From NCBI RefSeq assembly GCF_031085155.1, contig NZ_JAVHUL010000009.1, positions 1 to 64,000 on the forward strand: a stretch of DNA of 64,000 nt. The letters run 5' to 3'. The notes under the pieces are model-generated. The model searched no databases. It was not told the DNA's origin and was given only the letters and a program-made list of their open reading frames with translations. A program made the translations under genes and the position numbers. This DNA comes from Mesonia profundi (lineage in GTDB: Bacteria; Bacteroidota; Bacteroidia; Flavobacteriales; Flavobacteriaceae). Below are positions 36,101 to 44,569 of this stretch, piece after piece. Position 1 is the first letter of the stretch, and each line of letters starts with the position of its first letter.

Positions 36101-37624
36101 GAGGAGATTCAAGTCTTCCTTCTTACAAAAGCGGTTGATGTTTTTGAGCAGTTGAGAAGTCTTTCTATTCACGACAGTCAACTCTTTTATTTTAGGTTGA
36201 AAATTTTCTGCCGACACTTTTTTAGGCTTGTTTTTGGTCGGCTTATCATTCTTGGCTGCTTTCAGTGCCGCTAGCGTTGGGCTATTTGTATTTTTTGCTT
36301 TTAAAAAGTTGGTGATGGAACCGTTAAAAACCACTTCACCACCATGGAGTCCTGCTTCTGGACCTAATTCTACAATCCAATCTGCAGCTTGGATGAAATC
36401 TAAATCATGTTCTACCACCATGACGGTATTCCCTCTGCGAATGAGTCGGTTGAGAATATGAAGTAAATACTTTTGGTAGGCTACAGACAAACCGATGGAG
36501 GGTTCATCAAATACGTACAAGATACCTTGTAGCTTACTGTTTACCTGGTTAATGAGTTTGATGCGTTGTCCATCCCCAGATGAAATTTCCATACTTGGGG
36601 TACTGAGTTGGTATTTCTCCATTCCCAGTTGAATTAAATCGAACAATTGGGTGCAGATTTTATCGACCAATACTTTTTCACCGGCGGTTAATTCTAGAGA
36701 CTTTAGTCGGTTGTATAATTCGTTTAAGGAAAGTTCCATCCAAGCTTGAAAATTGAGTTCTTTCCATTTATATTTTAAATGTTCCGCTTTAATGCGTCCG
36801 CCTTTACAACTCGGGCAAATTTTGGAGCTGGCGAATTTAAGGATATTCGGATTCCGATCGCGTCTTAAAATGTCCTGCATAATTGGAAGCATTCCCTTAT
36901 AAAACCCTTCTTCCCGGGGCTTTGCTTTAATTCCTTCCCAACGAAGTCGGGACTCCAAGCCGTGTTTCCCATAAAAAACTTTGAGGCGGTTACTTCCATT
37001 TAAAACCACCTCTTGTTGTTCAGGGGTGAGTTCCTTCCAAGGGATATCCACCGTAAAACCGTGCGCTTTACACACCTTGTTTAATTCTTCAACGGTTACT
37101 TGCGAATAAACAATATAGCCATTGGGTAGGGTAGTGGTGATCGCGCCTTCCCGAAGGGTCTTATTTTTATCGCCAATTAACTTGTTGAGGTCAATATATT
37201 CTGCTTCTCCAATTCCGCGACAGACGGCACATGCTCCTCTCGGATGATTGAATGAAAAGAGGGACTTGCTCATCGTTTCAGCAGCTGAATAGCGCGCAAA
37301 TAAAATACGGAAAACCGCTGCCAATTCAGAGAGTGTACCAAAAGTAGTTTTGATAGACTGGAAACGTTTTGATTGCTCCACTTTGATTACAGGCGGAAGG
37401 TCTTGTATATCGTCCACTTCAGCAGTAGGGATTACTTGGCCGTTTTGTTGATTATAGGCAGGAAGGCTCTCTAAAAAGTAGCGGTAACCTTCATTGGCGA
37501 TAACATCCATGGCTAGAGAGGATTTCCCAGAGCCCGATAAACCCGTCACCACTATCAATTGATTTTCAGGAAGACGTAAATCAATGTTTTTGAGATTGTT
37601 TTGATGGGCGTTACGAATGTGCAT
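33128..37624 (-). CDS. Giant UvrA2-like ABC ATPase with four nucleotide-binding domains
   Basis: 1498 aa; ordinary UvrA is about 940 aa with two NBDs and acts as a dimer. Here two UvrA-like halves are fused in one chain. NBD1: Walker A GLSGSGKS at 28-35, signature SSGDGQR near 350, Walker B VFDEPS. NBD2 (about 470-740) has [15 protein letters not shown] and LSGGEAQR but no P-loop, and its Walker B reads [11 protein letters not shown]3: P-loop GISGSGKS with Lys778, LSGGENQR near 1100. NBD4: P-loop GKSGIGKT with Lys1250, LSSGEKQR near 1425. Several CxxC zinc modules remain. The UvrB-binding segment after the FARYS motif is absent, as in UvrA2/DrrC-type proteins, so self-protection from DNA-binding compounds is more likely than standard excision repair. 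Confidence 0.88.
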   Translation of the reverse strand: MHIRNAHQNNLKNIDLRLPENQLIVVTGLSGSGKSSLAMDVIANEGYRYFLESLPAYNQQNGQVIPTAEVDDIQDLPPVIKVEQSKRFQSIKTTFGTLSELAAVFRILFARYSAAETMSKSLFSFNHPRGACAVCRGIGEAEYIDLNKLIGDKNKTLREGAITTTLPNGYIVYSQVTVEELNKVCKAHGFTVDIPWKELTPEQQEVVLNGSNRLKVFYGKHGLESRLRWEGIKAKPREEGFYKGMLPIMQDILRRDRNPNILKFASSKICPSCKGGRIKAEHLKYKWKELNFQAWMELSLNELYNRLKSLELTAGEKVLVDKICTQLFDLIQLGMEKYQLSTPSMEISSGDGQRIKLINQVNSKLQGILYVFDEPSIGLSVAYQKYLLHILNRLIRRGNTVMVVEHDLDFIQAADWIVELGPEAGLHGGEVVFNGSITNFLKAKNTNSPTLAALKAAKNDKPTKNKPKKVSAENFQPKIKELTVVNRKTSQLLKNINRFCKKEDLNLLTVNDQPIGKTPRSNPATYVGLANKIRDLLAKTPKAKTLKLGKGAFSFNNKTGRCEACEGAGVITLSMSALGTINQICPTCNGKRFKPEVLRVHWKDKNIAEIYTLSIEEAYDFFSEEKKIKEILSLMLQLGLGYIKLGQPSNTLSGGEAQRIKLTKHFAKKSKTTLLLLEEPSIGLHRQNVKQLLNALQQLKQQTAGIICFENHSLFQSTCDTFVDNALEVQPIEIKEEAVQQRDTISIQGARTHALKDLYLNLPKHQLTVVTGISGSGKSSLVIDTLHGFGLQEMTKQFSSYQQSRVGVNFQFDVNYIQGLTPTICITRKQKNYSQRTDIAKQTGIDKILRFAFSRKAQYEGEELSASHFSNNHELGKCAVCQGLGQELLPNLNKLVLDADKSIASGLFAHNKAVGYYGDPAGKHMAVLQKVGEDYGFTLKTPFKELSDLQKEILLQGTGEKIWKANWLYKTKTRERTQALRMKWEGLFHYLQDEYFKTRKNKNIKQLTALFSYSECSHCEGSGLKPERLAFKIAGKSIHNIKSMDFKALEKWLAATDHREEMDQKLIAKIQPHLINTIQRAKQLHIDHLQLNRKSPTLSGGENQRVELIKQLNSPLKGVTYLLDEPSAGLSNDNIPDLIQILKELIEKGNTVIVIEHNKEIILAGDQLVQLGPQAGKLGGYITYEGKPQDFLKQADCHPFLKTPTQTLEFKKGKESIGIRKLAKHSLVKDALEVPVGGITALTGKSGIGKTTLVKDILIPSIQTDQPVNCESIIFPKSYTGAQYFEPKILRSHASTLLVSYLNLLKDISKIFATETSLKAKDFSYKTKSSQCSNCKGKGYLETSLDVAANVIEKCEVCKGQRYQPQVLAPKVQSKNIAEVLALNITELKVWLEAAKVPAKTLAFLNQLDEIGLAHLSLDQPVQSLSSGEKQRLLLLNWLQEQTTGALYILDEPSTGLHYADIDLLYAILQKLSEANDILIIDHNLYLLGKIEFGVVLE

Positions 37625-38015
37625 ATAGAGGAATTATTTAAAGAAATAAATATAGGAAGATTATCACTCTTGTCCACTACAAAGAGAAAAGACCGCTTTT
37701 CTATAAGACGTAAGGTTTTTTTAATCGCTTGTTTGTGAGTGTTATAGAGAAATAAAAGGCAGTCAACATTTTAATTATACAAAGTATATAAAAATTATTT
37801 ATTTAAGTCGTCACGCATTCGAAATACATATAATCTACTGATAATTAAAAGTTCAAATTAAATGTGGATTTTTAAGCTGAATTATGGAAGATTATAACAG
37901 TATAAAATGCAAAATCCTGCAAGATCAATAAAGACTTTGCAGGATTAAATCCAATTATTTTTTTAAGTGGTTTAATAACTTGACGTAGGTTAATGTTAAC
38001 CTAGACTAGCGTCCG

Positions 38016-38054
38016 TTTAATCCCTCCAGAGGGTTTGCCCCGAGGTTCTTGATT
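38016..38054 (+). repeat. Dispersed repeat copy C
   Basis: TTTAATCCCTCCAGAGGG followed by TTTGCCCCGAGGTTCTTGATT. It shares the CCCTCCAGAGGGTTT core with copy A1 and the CGAGGTTCTTGATT tail with A2 and B. Confidence 0.6.
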
Positions 38055-38069
38055 AAAGTTCAAATCCTT

Positions 38070-38180
38070 TCAGTTCGAATGATTTTTCGTAGAAAATTGC
38101 ATCGAGAACAGGCTCTAGAACGAAAATAGCTGTTCTCATCACGAAATTTGTTTAAATTTTCATTCGAACTGACACGATTT
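38070..38180. repeat. Long imperfect palindrome
   Basis: Arms TCAGTTCGAATGA (about 38070-38082) and TCATTCGAACTGA (about 38160-38172), with a nested GAGAACAG (about 38104-38111) / CTGTTCTC (about 38131-38138). The left arm plus TTTTTCGTAG is similar to a segment near 27303. Confidence 0.55.
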
Positions 38181-38249
38181 TCTTAGGTGGAATTCAGGTT
38201 GTTTGTTCCCTTCCGCAGATCTTTACAAATGAAGTATTTTTAAACGCTT

Positions 38250-39725
38250 CTATTCTGCAGAAAGTTGTTTCCCAGATTTTTCTCGATTAATGTTTCTTAC
38301 TCCTGTGGTGCCACCACCAGCAAGACTCATATCTACCGGTTGGTTGGTTTTCCATGCGCCACGTGTAAAATCTGGTACATCGATGGAGTTAGATTTATTG
38401 GCAATAGACCATTCGCTAAGGGAGGTGATGCTACTCCAAGATGCGGCATCATAAACATCCATATCCATCGGGAGTCCGTTTCTTAAACAGTCGATGAGGC
38501 GCCAATCCATAATAAAGTCCATGCCGCCATGACCACCAACTTTTTTGGCCATTTCCCCTACGCGTTTTAAAATTTCGGGTGTATATTTTTTTTCCAATTC
38601 TTTCATCTTATCGGCGTCAGCTACATCGTGCCCAAAAGCAATATGTTTTAAGGGCCATTTTTGAGCAAAGCATTCGGTTCCGCTAAGCATATGAATTCTA
38701 GAATAAGGCCTTGGGGAAGTCACATCGTGCTGTAGCATAATGGTTCGACCTTTATGGGTTCTAATCAACTGGATGTCCATATTACCACGAAGATCCCAGT
38801 CTTTGAATTGTTCGAAAACAGGATTTTCTTTAGCTAATTTTTTTATGTTTTTAGAGAAGTTGAAATCATCTGACATCATAGCCGTGAGGTACTCCATTTT
38901 ATCGCCGCGGTTAATATTCATGGCTTGGCAAATAGGACCTAAGCCGTGGGTAGGATAAACATTGGCATGCCGCTTATTTTCTTTCATTCTCCAGAAATCT
39001 GTATAGGCTCCATCTACCATTTTATCGTCTTCTGGCTCTCTTAGCATCCAATAATCGAGGTTGTGAATATAAGCACCTTCTCCGTGAATAAGATCTCCAA
39101 AAACGCCTTGACGAACCATATTTAACGTAAGTAATTCAAAAAAATCGTAACAACAGTTTTCGAGGATCACGCAGTGCTTTTTGGTGCGTTCTGAAGTTTC
39201 TACAATCTGCCAACATTCCTCTATGGTTCTAGCGGTAGAGACTTCTACCGCGGCATGTTTATCGTTTTCCATGGCTTCTAAGGCAATAGGAATATGCCAT
39301 TCCCACGAAGTCACGATATAAACTAAATCGACCAAATCACTCTGACACATTTCTTTAAAAGCGGTTTCGCTATTGGTAAATTCTGCTGCTTTGGGCAAAC
39401 CAGCTTCCTGAAGAATTTTCTGTCCGCCATCTACTGCTGCCTGGCGTTTATCGCAAAGCGCCGTTATTTCAACACCATCAATAAACGTCATTCTTTCTAC
39501 GGCTCCCGCACCTCTGTCGCCAATTCCAACAATCCCAATTCTCACGGTATCTAATGCTGGAGCGGCATAACCACTCATATTAAAATGCATCTCGGGTTGA
39601 TGGTTCGCGGCGGCTTTGATTTTGGCAAATCTTTCTTCGCTTCCGCAGGAGGTTAGGAGTGATCCAGAGGCTAATGCTCCAGAGGCGAGGGTCATATTTT
39701 TTAAAAAGGATCTACGGTTACTCAT
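38250..39725 (-). CDS. Exported GH109-like NAD-dependent glycosidase (Gfo/Idh/MocA fold)
   Basis: 491 aa. The N-terminus has a Tat-like motif (NRRSFLK, Arg4-Arg5) and a lipobox LLTSC (Cys27), so export folded and lipid-anchored is likely. A Rossmann domain (GIVGIGDRGAG near 64) and the MocA-type C-terminal domain follow. Segments EWHIPIALEAMENDKHAAVEV, CVILENCCYDFFELLTLNMVRQGVFG, HGEGAYIHNL and VYPTHGLGPICQ are typical of the GH109 alpha-N-acetylgalactosaminidase group, which hydrolyses by an NAD-dependent redox mechanism. Substrate here is inferred from the family; another alpha-glycoside is possible. Confidence 0.85.
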   Translation of the reverse strand: MSNRRSFLKNMTLASGALASGSLLTSCGSEERFAKIKAAANHQPEMHFNMSGYAAPALDTVRIGIVGIGDRGAGAVERMTFIDGVEITALCDKRQAAVDGGQKILQEAGLPKAAEFTNSETAFKEMCQSDLVDLVYIVTSWEWHIPIALEAMENDKHAAVEVSTARTIEECWQIVETSERTKKHCVILENCCYDFFELLTLNMVRQGVFGDLIHGEGAYIHNLDYWMLREPEDDKMVDGAYTDFWRMKENKRHANVYPTHGLGPICQAMNINRGDKMEYLTAMMSDDFNFSKNIKKLAKENPVFEQFKDWDLRGNMDIQLIRTHKGRTIMLQHDVTSPRPYSRIHMLSGTECFAQKWPLKHIAFGHDVADADKMKELEKKYTPEILKRVGEMAKKVGGHGGMDFIMDWRLIDCLRNGLPMDMDVYDAASWSSITSLSEWSIANKSNSIDVPDFTRGAWKTNQPVDMSLAGGGTTGVRNINREKSGKQLSAE

Positions 39726-40085
39726 AAAATTTATTTTTAAAATGGGGTGATGACGAATTTAAATAAAAACATGTGATAAACCTATTTCATACTTGTTCAA
39801 AGCCCTCCTATTTCACGCTAAATGCGGAAAGAATAAAAATACAAGCAAATTCTAAAAATTGATTATTGCTCTATACATGCACGAGCTGTCTGTCCGCCCG
39901 GATGATACGTTCGGACGGGCCGACAAAAGCAGGCTTGCTTCTAGATTCTTGATTTTTAATAAAATTTTAGTATGTTTATGGGACTACTTCAGAAATAAGA
40001 TTTTCTTAGTTGACTAAACGCAATGATTAGGGATACTTCTTTCTACAATTCAACTAAAATTCAAACCCTAAACTCCCATTATTTT
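39726..40085. other. 360-bp gap with dispersed repeat copy D
   Basis: No gene is convincing. An open extension of the porin frame runs upstream to 40023 but precedes a perfect signal-peptide start and is not counted. A near -7 match (TATGTTTA) is at about 39971-39978. The GC-rich repeat D occupies 39885-39954. Confidence 0.5.
39885..39954 (+). repeat. Dispersed GC-rich repeat copy D
   Basis: CTGTCTGTCCGCCCGGATG, then ACGTTCGGACGGGCCGAC form an imperfect hairpin. The end CTAGATTCTTGATT resembles the CGAGRTTCTTGATT tail of copies A2, B and C. Confidence 0.5.
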
Positions 40086-41240
40086 ATGTTAAAGTCATTT
40101 GTTGTAAGTGTACTTTTATTAATTCCTTTATTGGGATTCGCACAGATAAACGATAGTCTGGCGAAACCTATGATATCCTTAGACAAGACAAAGCTCTTAA
40201 AAAATATAGATATCACCTTTGATATGCGAATGGGACTTCGGGCGTATACGTTTAGAGGAGGAGATCATTATTACAATGGAGTACAGTTTCAAAATGGACA
40301 TACCGCGCTTGGGATTTCTGGAAAAGTACACGAAAAGGTAGATTTTAAATTTAGAAATAGGTTTAATAAAGGTAGCAATGTGCAAAGCTTAGATCAGTTA
40401 GGGAGCAATATTGAATTGGCTTATATAAACGTGGAAGCTAGCCCAGGTCTTCAGGTTTTACTGGGGAAAATGAATGCGTTTTATGGCGGTTATGAGTATG
40501 AATTTAGCGCCATGGATGTGCTGGAATATAATGATATTCATAGCAATGCACTGGCTTATGTTACCGGAGCCGGAATAATGTTTAAAGCTTTTGAAAGTCA
40601 AAAATTTGGACTGCAGGTATTAAACTCGCGTACCCAACATTATGATGATCTTTACGGAAATGTGGTTGCCGAAGGTATCCAAGAACCCGATTGGCCTGTA
40701 GCGGTTGTGGGAAACTGGCGGGGAAGCTTTTTTGGTGGAAAAATAGAAACTATTTATAGTATGAGTTATTCCAATCAAGTAAAAGAGAAAGGAACCTATT
40801 TTTTTACGTTAGGACATAAATACCAAAACAAAAACCTGAAGCTAATGTATGACTTTGATTACAGCTATGAGCAGGTTGATACGAAGGGGGTGATGACTAG
40901 TATTCTTGGGGGAGAAAGCGTAGCTGAGAATGTGACGTATGTTGAAAACTGGTTAAGAGCAGAATACCGTTTCAGCTCAAAATTTAAAGGCTTATTAAGC
41001 CTTATGACCAGTAGTGCTTATGGAGATATTCCCAACGGAGATGATCATTTGAGAACGAGTTATGGCGCGATTCCCACCGTGTATTACAGTCCGTTTAAAG
41101 ACCTAGACCTTCGGTTTTACTTAGCTTATATTGGCCGATATTATGATTATTCAGGTTATGCTATAGAAAACCTCAATGCTTCAAATTATAATAAAAATGA
41201 AGTAAGAATTGGCTTTATAGCTCCGCTTTGGTTATTATAA
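40086..41240 (+). CDS. Outer-membrane beta-barrel porin
   Basis: 384 aa with a signal peptide (MLKSFVVSVLLLIPLLGFAQ) and a barrel with alternating aromatic and polar strands, e.g. DMRMGLRAYTFRGG, VDFKFRNRFNKG, IELAYINVEASPGLQVLLGKM and a terminal strand NEVRIGFIAPLWLL. The LQVLLGKM/YGGYE region recalls the phosphate-selective (OprO/OprP) porin group. Substrate not determined. Start at 40086 is preferred because it opens a normal signal peptide. A loose terminator-like stem (about 41297-41329) follows. Confidence 0.8.
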   Translation: MLKSFVVSVLLLIPLLGFAQINDSLAKPMISLDKTKLLKNIDITFDMRMGLRAYTFRGGDHYYNGVQFQNGHTALGISGKVHEKVDFKFRNRFNKGSNVQSLDQLGSNIELAYINVEASPGLQVLLGKMNAFYGGYEYEFSAMDVLEYNDIHSNALAYVTGAGIMFKAFESQKFGLQVLNSRTQHYDDLYGNVVAEGIQEPDWPVAVVGNWRGSFFGGKIETIYSMSYSNQVKEKGTYFFTLGHKYQNKNLKLMYDFDYSYEQVDTKGVMTSILGGESVAENVTYVENWLRAEYRFSSKFKGLLSLMTSSAYGDIPNGDDHLRTSYGAIPTVYYSPFKDLDLRFYLAYIGRYYDYSGYAIENLNASNYNKNEVRIGFIAPLWLL

Positions 41241-41296
41241 GAGGGCAACATCATTCTAATCAAAACTCATTATCTGAGCACAATTTTTTAAGAGTA

Positions 41297-41338
41297 AAAA
41301 AGGTCAGACTTTAAAAAGTCCAACCTTTCTGATTTTTA
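41297..41338 (+). terminator. Weak terminator-like hairpin after the porin gene
   Basis: AGGTCAGACTTT...AAAAAGTCCAACCT form an imperfect stem (GACTTT/AAAGTC plus AGGT/ACCT) followed by TTTCTGATTTTT. Confidence 0.4.
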
Positions 41339-41391
41339 ACTTAACACTTTATGGGATTAAGTTAGAGTTAAACCTACAGATTCTGCGGGCT

Positions 41392-41889
41392 TTAGATTTC
41401 TTGCTCTACCGCTTCAGCCTTTTCTAAGACATTAAACTTCTCTAACTGTTCTTCTTCTCCTGTAAAATAAGGAAACACGTCTAGAATTGGAGATTCTGTG
41501 ATAGAAGGAATTGTATAATCTCCCATGGTTTCTGCCATCGCCGTGGTAGTATTTTCAAATGCCTCTTTTACATCATTGGCTTGCACCAACAGGTAGATAT
41601 TTGTCTTTTTCTCCTTTCCACTTTCCTCATCCAAAGCTACTAAAGAAACCTTTGCTTTGAACCATCGATCAGAATTTTCGAAGGGATGTACTTCAGAGAA
41701 GTTAGCCACTTTTATATTCATAATTCTAAAATCTTCACTGGTGTAGGCCTTAATCTCTTCGCTAATTCTAGCTTCCGCTTCCGTATACGATACCGCATCC
41801 AAAAGATAGGTGTCTGTAGTTATTTTTTGCTCTCCCGTGTCGTGTGTTTTTTTGTATTTCACCTTACATTCATACCATGTTGCGCTCAT
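41392..41889 (-). CDS. DUF4494 domain protein
   Basis: 165 aa, cytoplasmic. The N-terminal part (WYECKVKYKKTHDTGEQK, TDTYLLDAVSYTEAEARI, FRIMNIKVANFSEV) is the DUF4494 domain found across Bacteroidota, followed by an acidic C-terminus. Function unknown. It has a clean -7 box 19 nt upstream and is transcribed alone. Confidence 0.88.
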   Translation of the reverse strand: MSATWYECKVKYKKTHDTGEQKITTDTYLLDAVSYTEAEARISEEIKAYTSEDFRIMNIKVANFSEVHPFENSDRWFKAKVSLVALDEESGKEKKTNIYLLVQANDVKEAFENTTTAMAETMGDYTIPSITESPILDVFPYFTGEEEQLEKFNVLEKAEAVEQEI

Positions 41890-41908
41890 ATCTATTTTTT
41901 TAGGATGT

Positions 41909-41916
41909 CAAAAATA
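41909..41916 (-). promoter_or_regulatory. -7 box (TATTTTTG) of the DUF4494 gene
   Basis: Exact TAnnTTTG match on the minus strand, 19 nt before the start codon at 41889. Confidence 0.5.
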
Positions 41917-42017
41917 GGATTTATAATATACCTGCTCTTCCAAATGCGGAATAGATATTCACAATTTTTTTTTCTTCATTTGACGACTCCTTTATGCTTG
42001 TTTTAAGCTGAATTTGA

Positions 42018-43004
42018 TTAAGAATTAGCTGCGGAAGTAGTTCTTCCTTGCCTTAAATAATCCTTCTTCTTCTGAAGCTTTCTTATATAATTTTGAGACT
42101 TTTTCGATTTATTTTTTCGATCTGGATTATAGGAAACGAAAATCACTCCGGCAATAACCAAGACTGCTGCCATAGGTTTTTCCCAGCTAAACACATCTTG
42201 CCCCAATAGAATCGCCACCACCGATGCTACAATGGGTTGAAAGTTCATATAAATACTTGCCGTGGTAGCCTTTATATATTTTAAGCCCATAGGCATTAGT
42301 AAAAATCCCAGGGCTGTAATAAATACCAAACAAAAGATGAGAAGGAGGTAGCTATTTAGGGTGGCTTCCGCAGTAAAAATAGTTTGTTTTGGAAGCGCTG
42401 AGATTTCAAAAGGAAATAACATCATGGCCGAAAATAAAAAGGACCATTTGATAATAGTGATCGGTTTATATTTTACAGAAACGTCTTTGGTAACAATCAT
42501 ATAGATCCCATAACTTAAGGCCGCCAGAAAAGACAGCATAATTCCGAATTTATTATTACTGGCCATAGCACTAGAGCCGCCAGTTAGAATAATTAAGGCC
42601 GCGCCGCCTATGCTTAAGGCAACTCCTAAGATTTTATTTTTGGTGAAGATTTCTTTCAGAAAGAGTAAGGACATTAATAAAACCAGAATAGGGGTTAGGG
42701 CCATAATCAGAGAGAAATAAACCGGTGTGGTATATTGTAGTGCTGTGGCGAATAAAAGCTGCGTGGCCACAAAGCCAAAGAATCCTCCCACCGCGATGAT
42801 GAGAAGATCTCTTTTTGAAACCTTTTCTTTTTTTACAAATGCTCCAATGCTCCAAAATATAATTGCGCCTACAGCTAATCGCATAAAGGTGTAGGAGGAG
42901 GGAGTTACCCAATGGTCTATAAGTTTTTTAGTAATTGGAATGCTTAAACCAAAAATAATATTTGCTGAAATGATAGCTAAATGTCCTTGCAGTTGCTTAC
43001 TCAT
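42018..43004 (-). CDS. EamA/DMT-family transporter (RhaT-like)
   Basis: 328 aa with ten predicted membrane helices in two EamA repeats (about 8-145 and 155-300), e.g. LAIISANIIFGLSIPI, AVGAIIFWSIGAF, ILVLLMSLLFLKEIFTK, and a basic tail (KNKSKKSQ). DMT exporters move amino acids, sugars or drugs out of the cell; the substrate is unknown. It lies 55 nt downstream of a MarR gene on the same strand, so it is probably the target of that repressor. Confidence 0.92.
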   Translation of the reverse strand: MSKQLQGHLAIISANIIFGLSIPITKKLIDHWVTPSSYTFMRLAVGAIIFWSIGAFVKKEKVSKRDLLIIAVGGFFGFVATQLLFATALQYTTPVYFSLIMALTPILVLLMSLLFLKEIFTKNKILGVALSIGGAALIILTGGSSAMASNNKFGIMLSFLAALSYGIYMIVTKDVSVKYKPITIIKWSFLFSAMMLFPFEISALPKQTIFTAEATLNSYLLLIFCLVFITALGFLLMPMGLKYIKATTASIYMNFQPIVASVVAILLGQDVFSWEKPMAAVLVIAGVIFVSYNPDRKNKSKKSQNYIRKLQKKKDYLRQGRTTSAANS

Positions 43005-43059
43005 AAAAGACGATTTTAAAATTTTAAAAAGAAGTTTCCTTTGAGAAAATCAATAATGA

Positions 43060-43542
43060 CTAGAGATCTAGATGATTTAGAATACGGGTCTTATAATCCA
43101 TTTCATCCAAATGATCTTCAACGATTTTCAATTGTTTTAATAATTCTTGATTGTCGTTCATCATTTCCTTTAAGGCTTCCACACCCGCGTCCCAATAAAT
43201 ATGCAACTCTGGGATTTCTTTTTTTGCTTTTTCTGAAAGCTGAAGTTGAGATTTTCGCTTATCCTTTTGGTCTTTTACCGACGAGATATAGCCTTTGTCT
43301 TTCATTTTTGTGGTGAGTTTTACAATGGCAGGGTGGGAGAGTCCCAAGGCTTCTGCTATTTCGGTTACGGTGAGTTGTTCGTGCTTTTCAAGCAGCAAAA
43401 ATACCATATGCCAATTGGGTTCAATCGTTAGATCTCTCTCCTTATAAAACTCCCTGGTTTGATGCACAAAAGCATCGTTTAATCGCTTCAGCCGAGCTGT
43501 TAAACCAGGGTATCCCATGGCCACTAAAAAATCATTATCCAT
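43060..43542 (-). CDS. MarR-family transcriptional regulator
   Basis: 160 aa: helical dimerisation ends and a central winged helix (about 50-115, TVTEIAEALGLSHPAIVKLTTKMKDKGYI, wing DKRKSQLQLSEKAKK). MarR proteins usually repress their own operon and are released by small ligands. Two GTAA-N4-TTAC palindromes 31 bp apart sit just upstream, one on each side of the -7 box. First gene of an operon with the EamA exporter. Confidence 0.93.
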   Translation of the reverse strand: MDNDFLVAMGYPGLTARLKRLNDAFVHQTREFYKERDLTIEPNWHMVFLLLEKHEQLTVTEIAEALGLSHPAIVKLTTKMKDKGYISSVKDQKDKRKSQLQLSEKAKKEIPELHIYWDAGVEALKEMMNDNQELLKQLKIVEDHLDEMDYKTRILNHLDL

Positions 43543-43548
43543 AAACTA

Positions 43549-43593
43549 CGTAATTGGTTACGCAAACATACGAAATATAAGTAATGGGTTACG
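43549..43593 (-). promoter_or_regulatory. Tandem MarR operator palindromes around the -7 box
   Basis: Palindrome 1 CGTAA-TTGG-TTACG (43549-43562) and palindrome 2 GTAA-TGGG-TTAC (43581-43592), centres 31 bp apart (three helical turns). They also lie in an outer inverted repeat AAACTACGTAA (43543-43553) / TTACGTAGTTT (43589-43599). The first starts 6 nt before the marR start codon. The -7 box TATGTTTG on the minus strand (43563-43570) lies between them. Confidence 0.7.
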
Positions 43594-43599
43594 TAGTTT

Positions 43600-44005
43600 T
43601 GTGATTTCGTTAATAAATTCTTCGGAAATGAGTTCTTTAGGAAGTTGAGTGATGCGTTTTCAGTAGGGAGGAACTTCAAGGTTTTGTGACTTTTGCTTGC
43701 TAAAATCCTCTTTGAAAATAGTTAAAGGAAATAGAACCTGAAGTTTCTTTACTTCGGAATAAAATTTTACAAAATTTAATTTATATCTATTCTAAAGGAA
43801 ATTTTAGATATCTTCATGGTTTAAACTCGTTTAAATTTTTTCCATTGGCTAAAAAATTGCTCTTTTATGCCCATTTTTTGTCTTTTTATCTTTCCATAGC
43901 GATGCTATGCAAATCAAAAAAGCTTTCAAATAATCAAAAATTTGCTAATTTTCACTACGAAGCAAAAAGTTTAAATGAGTTCAATATCTTAAAAACCAAT
44001 CTACC
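43600..44005. other. Gap before the cytochrome c gene, with a long imperfect palindrome
   Basis: No gene. Outer arms AACTCGTTTAAATTTTTT (43824-43841) and AAAAAGTTTAAATGAGTT (43964-43981) pair at 16 of 18 positions. The centre carries a perfect CATAGC-GAT-GCTATG hairpin near 43895-43909. The whole could fold as a roughly 160-nt hairpin. Its role is unknown. Confidence 0.5.
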
Positions 44006-44527
44006 ATGAAACTAAAGAAAAAATTACTCGCGCTTTCTTCGGCACTCGGACTCTTACTTTTGATTCTAGGACTATTTGCTTTCAAAGCTGACTTAAATTC
44101 AGACAAAGGCTATGTGGTGCCCAATGGTCCTTGGGAAAATCTTAAAGTACTTCCTCAAGATATTTCGAAAGACAGTCTGGAATTTCTTATGAATAACTAT
44201 GCGACTTCGCTGGGCGTAAAATGTAAGCATTGCCACGCTGTTAGTAAAAAGGATCCAACCAAACTAGATTTTCCTAGTGATGCTAAAATGGAAAAGGAAA
44301 TTGGACGTGGAATGATTAAAATGACGAATGAGATTAACGCTACTTATTTTCAGCCTCATTTTCCAGATCCAAAACCAGAACAGGTAAGTGTGGTCAATTG
44401 TGTATTGTGTCACCGCGGAACCACCAATCCAGAAAAGTACTTAGCACAAATGGGAGCTATGTATAAAACCTACGATCCCGATAGAGACAACAGAAAAGAA
44501 AAATTTCAAGAAGAAATGGGAAAATAA
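44006..44527 (+). CDS. Di-haem c-type cytochrome (reaction-centre cytochrome-like)
   Basis: 173 aa with an N-terminal membrane anchor or signal (about 7-27) and two haem-binding motifs, CKHCH and CVLCH. Similar short proteins in Bacteroidota match the photosynthetic reaction-centre cytochrome c family (VPNGPWENLKVLPQDISKDSLEFLM, MNNYATSLGVKCKHCH). No photosynthesis genes are present, and the role is probably periplasmic electron transfer in respiration or a dehydrogenase complex. Partner unknown. The broken higA begins 42 nt downstream. Confidence 0.92.
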   Translation: MKLKKKLLALSSALGLLLLILGLFAFKADLNSDKGYVVPNGPWENLKVLPQDISKDSLEFLMNNYATSLGVKCKHCHAVSKKDPTKLDFPSDAKMEKEIGRGMIKMTNEINATYFQPHFPDPKPEQVSVVNCVLCHRGTTNPEKYLAQMGAMYKTYDPDRDNRKEKFQEEMGK

Positions 44528-44569
44528 GAATCCGTTATTTTTTAAGATTAAAGACATTAAAAACATTTG

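Larger units (their letters stand above)
37625..38249. other. 625-bp gap with repeats and hairpins
   Basis: No gene. It holds a stem-loop AATCCTGCAA (37913-37922) / TTGCAGGATT (37937-37946) followed after a few bases by a T-run, the dispersed repeat copy C, and a long imperfect palindrome at about 38070-38180. A perfect GTTAAC palindrome is near 37995. Confidence 0.55.

Noticed and set aside
33128-37624. Standard excinuclease UvrA
   Set aside because: Length of 1498 aa, four NBDs and the missing UvrB-binding region do not fit. A second, normal UvrA is expected elsewhere in the genome.
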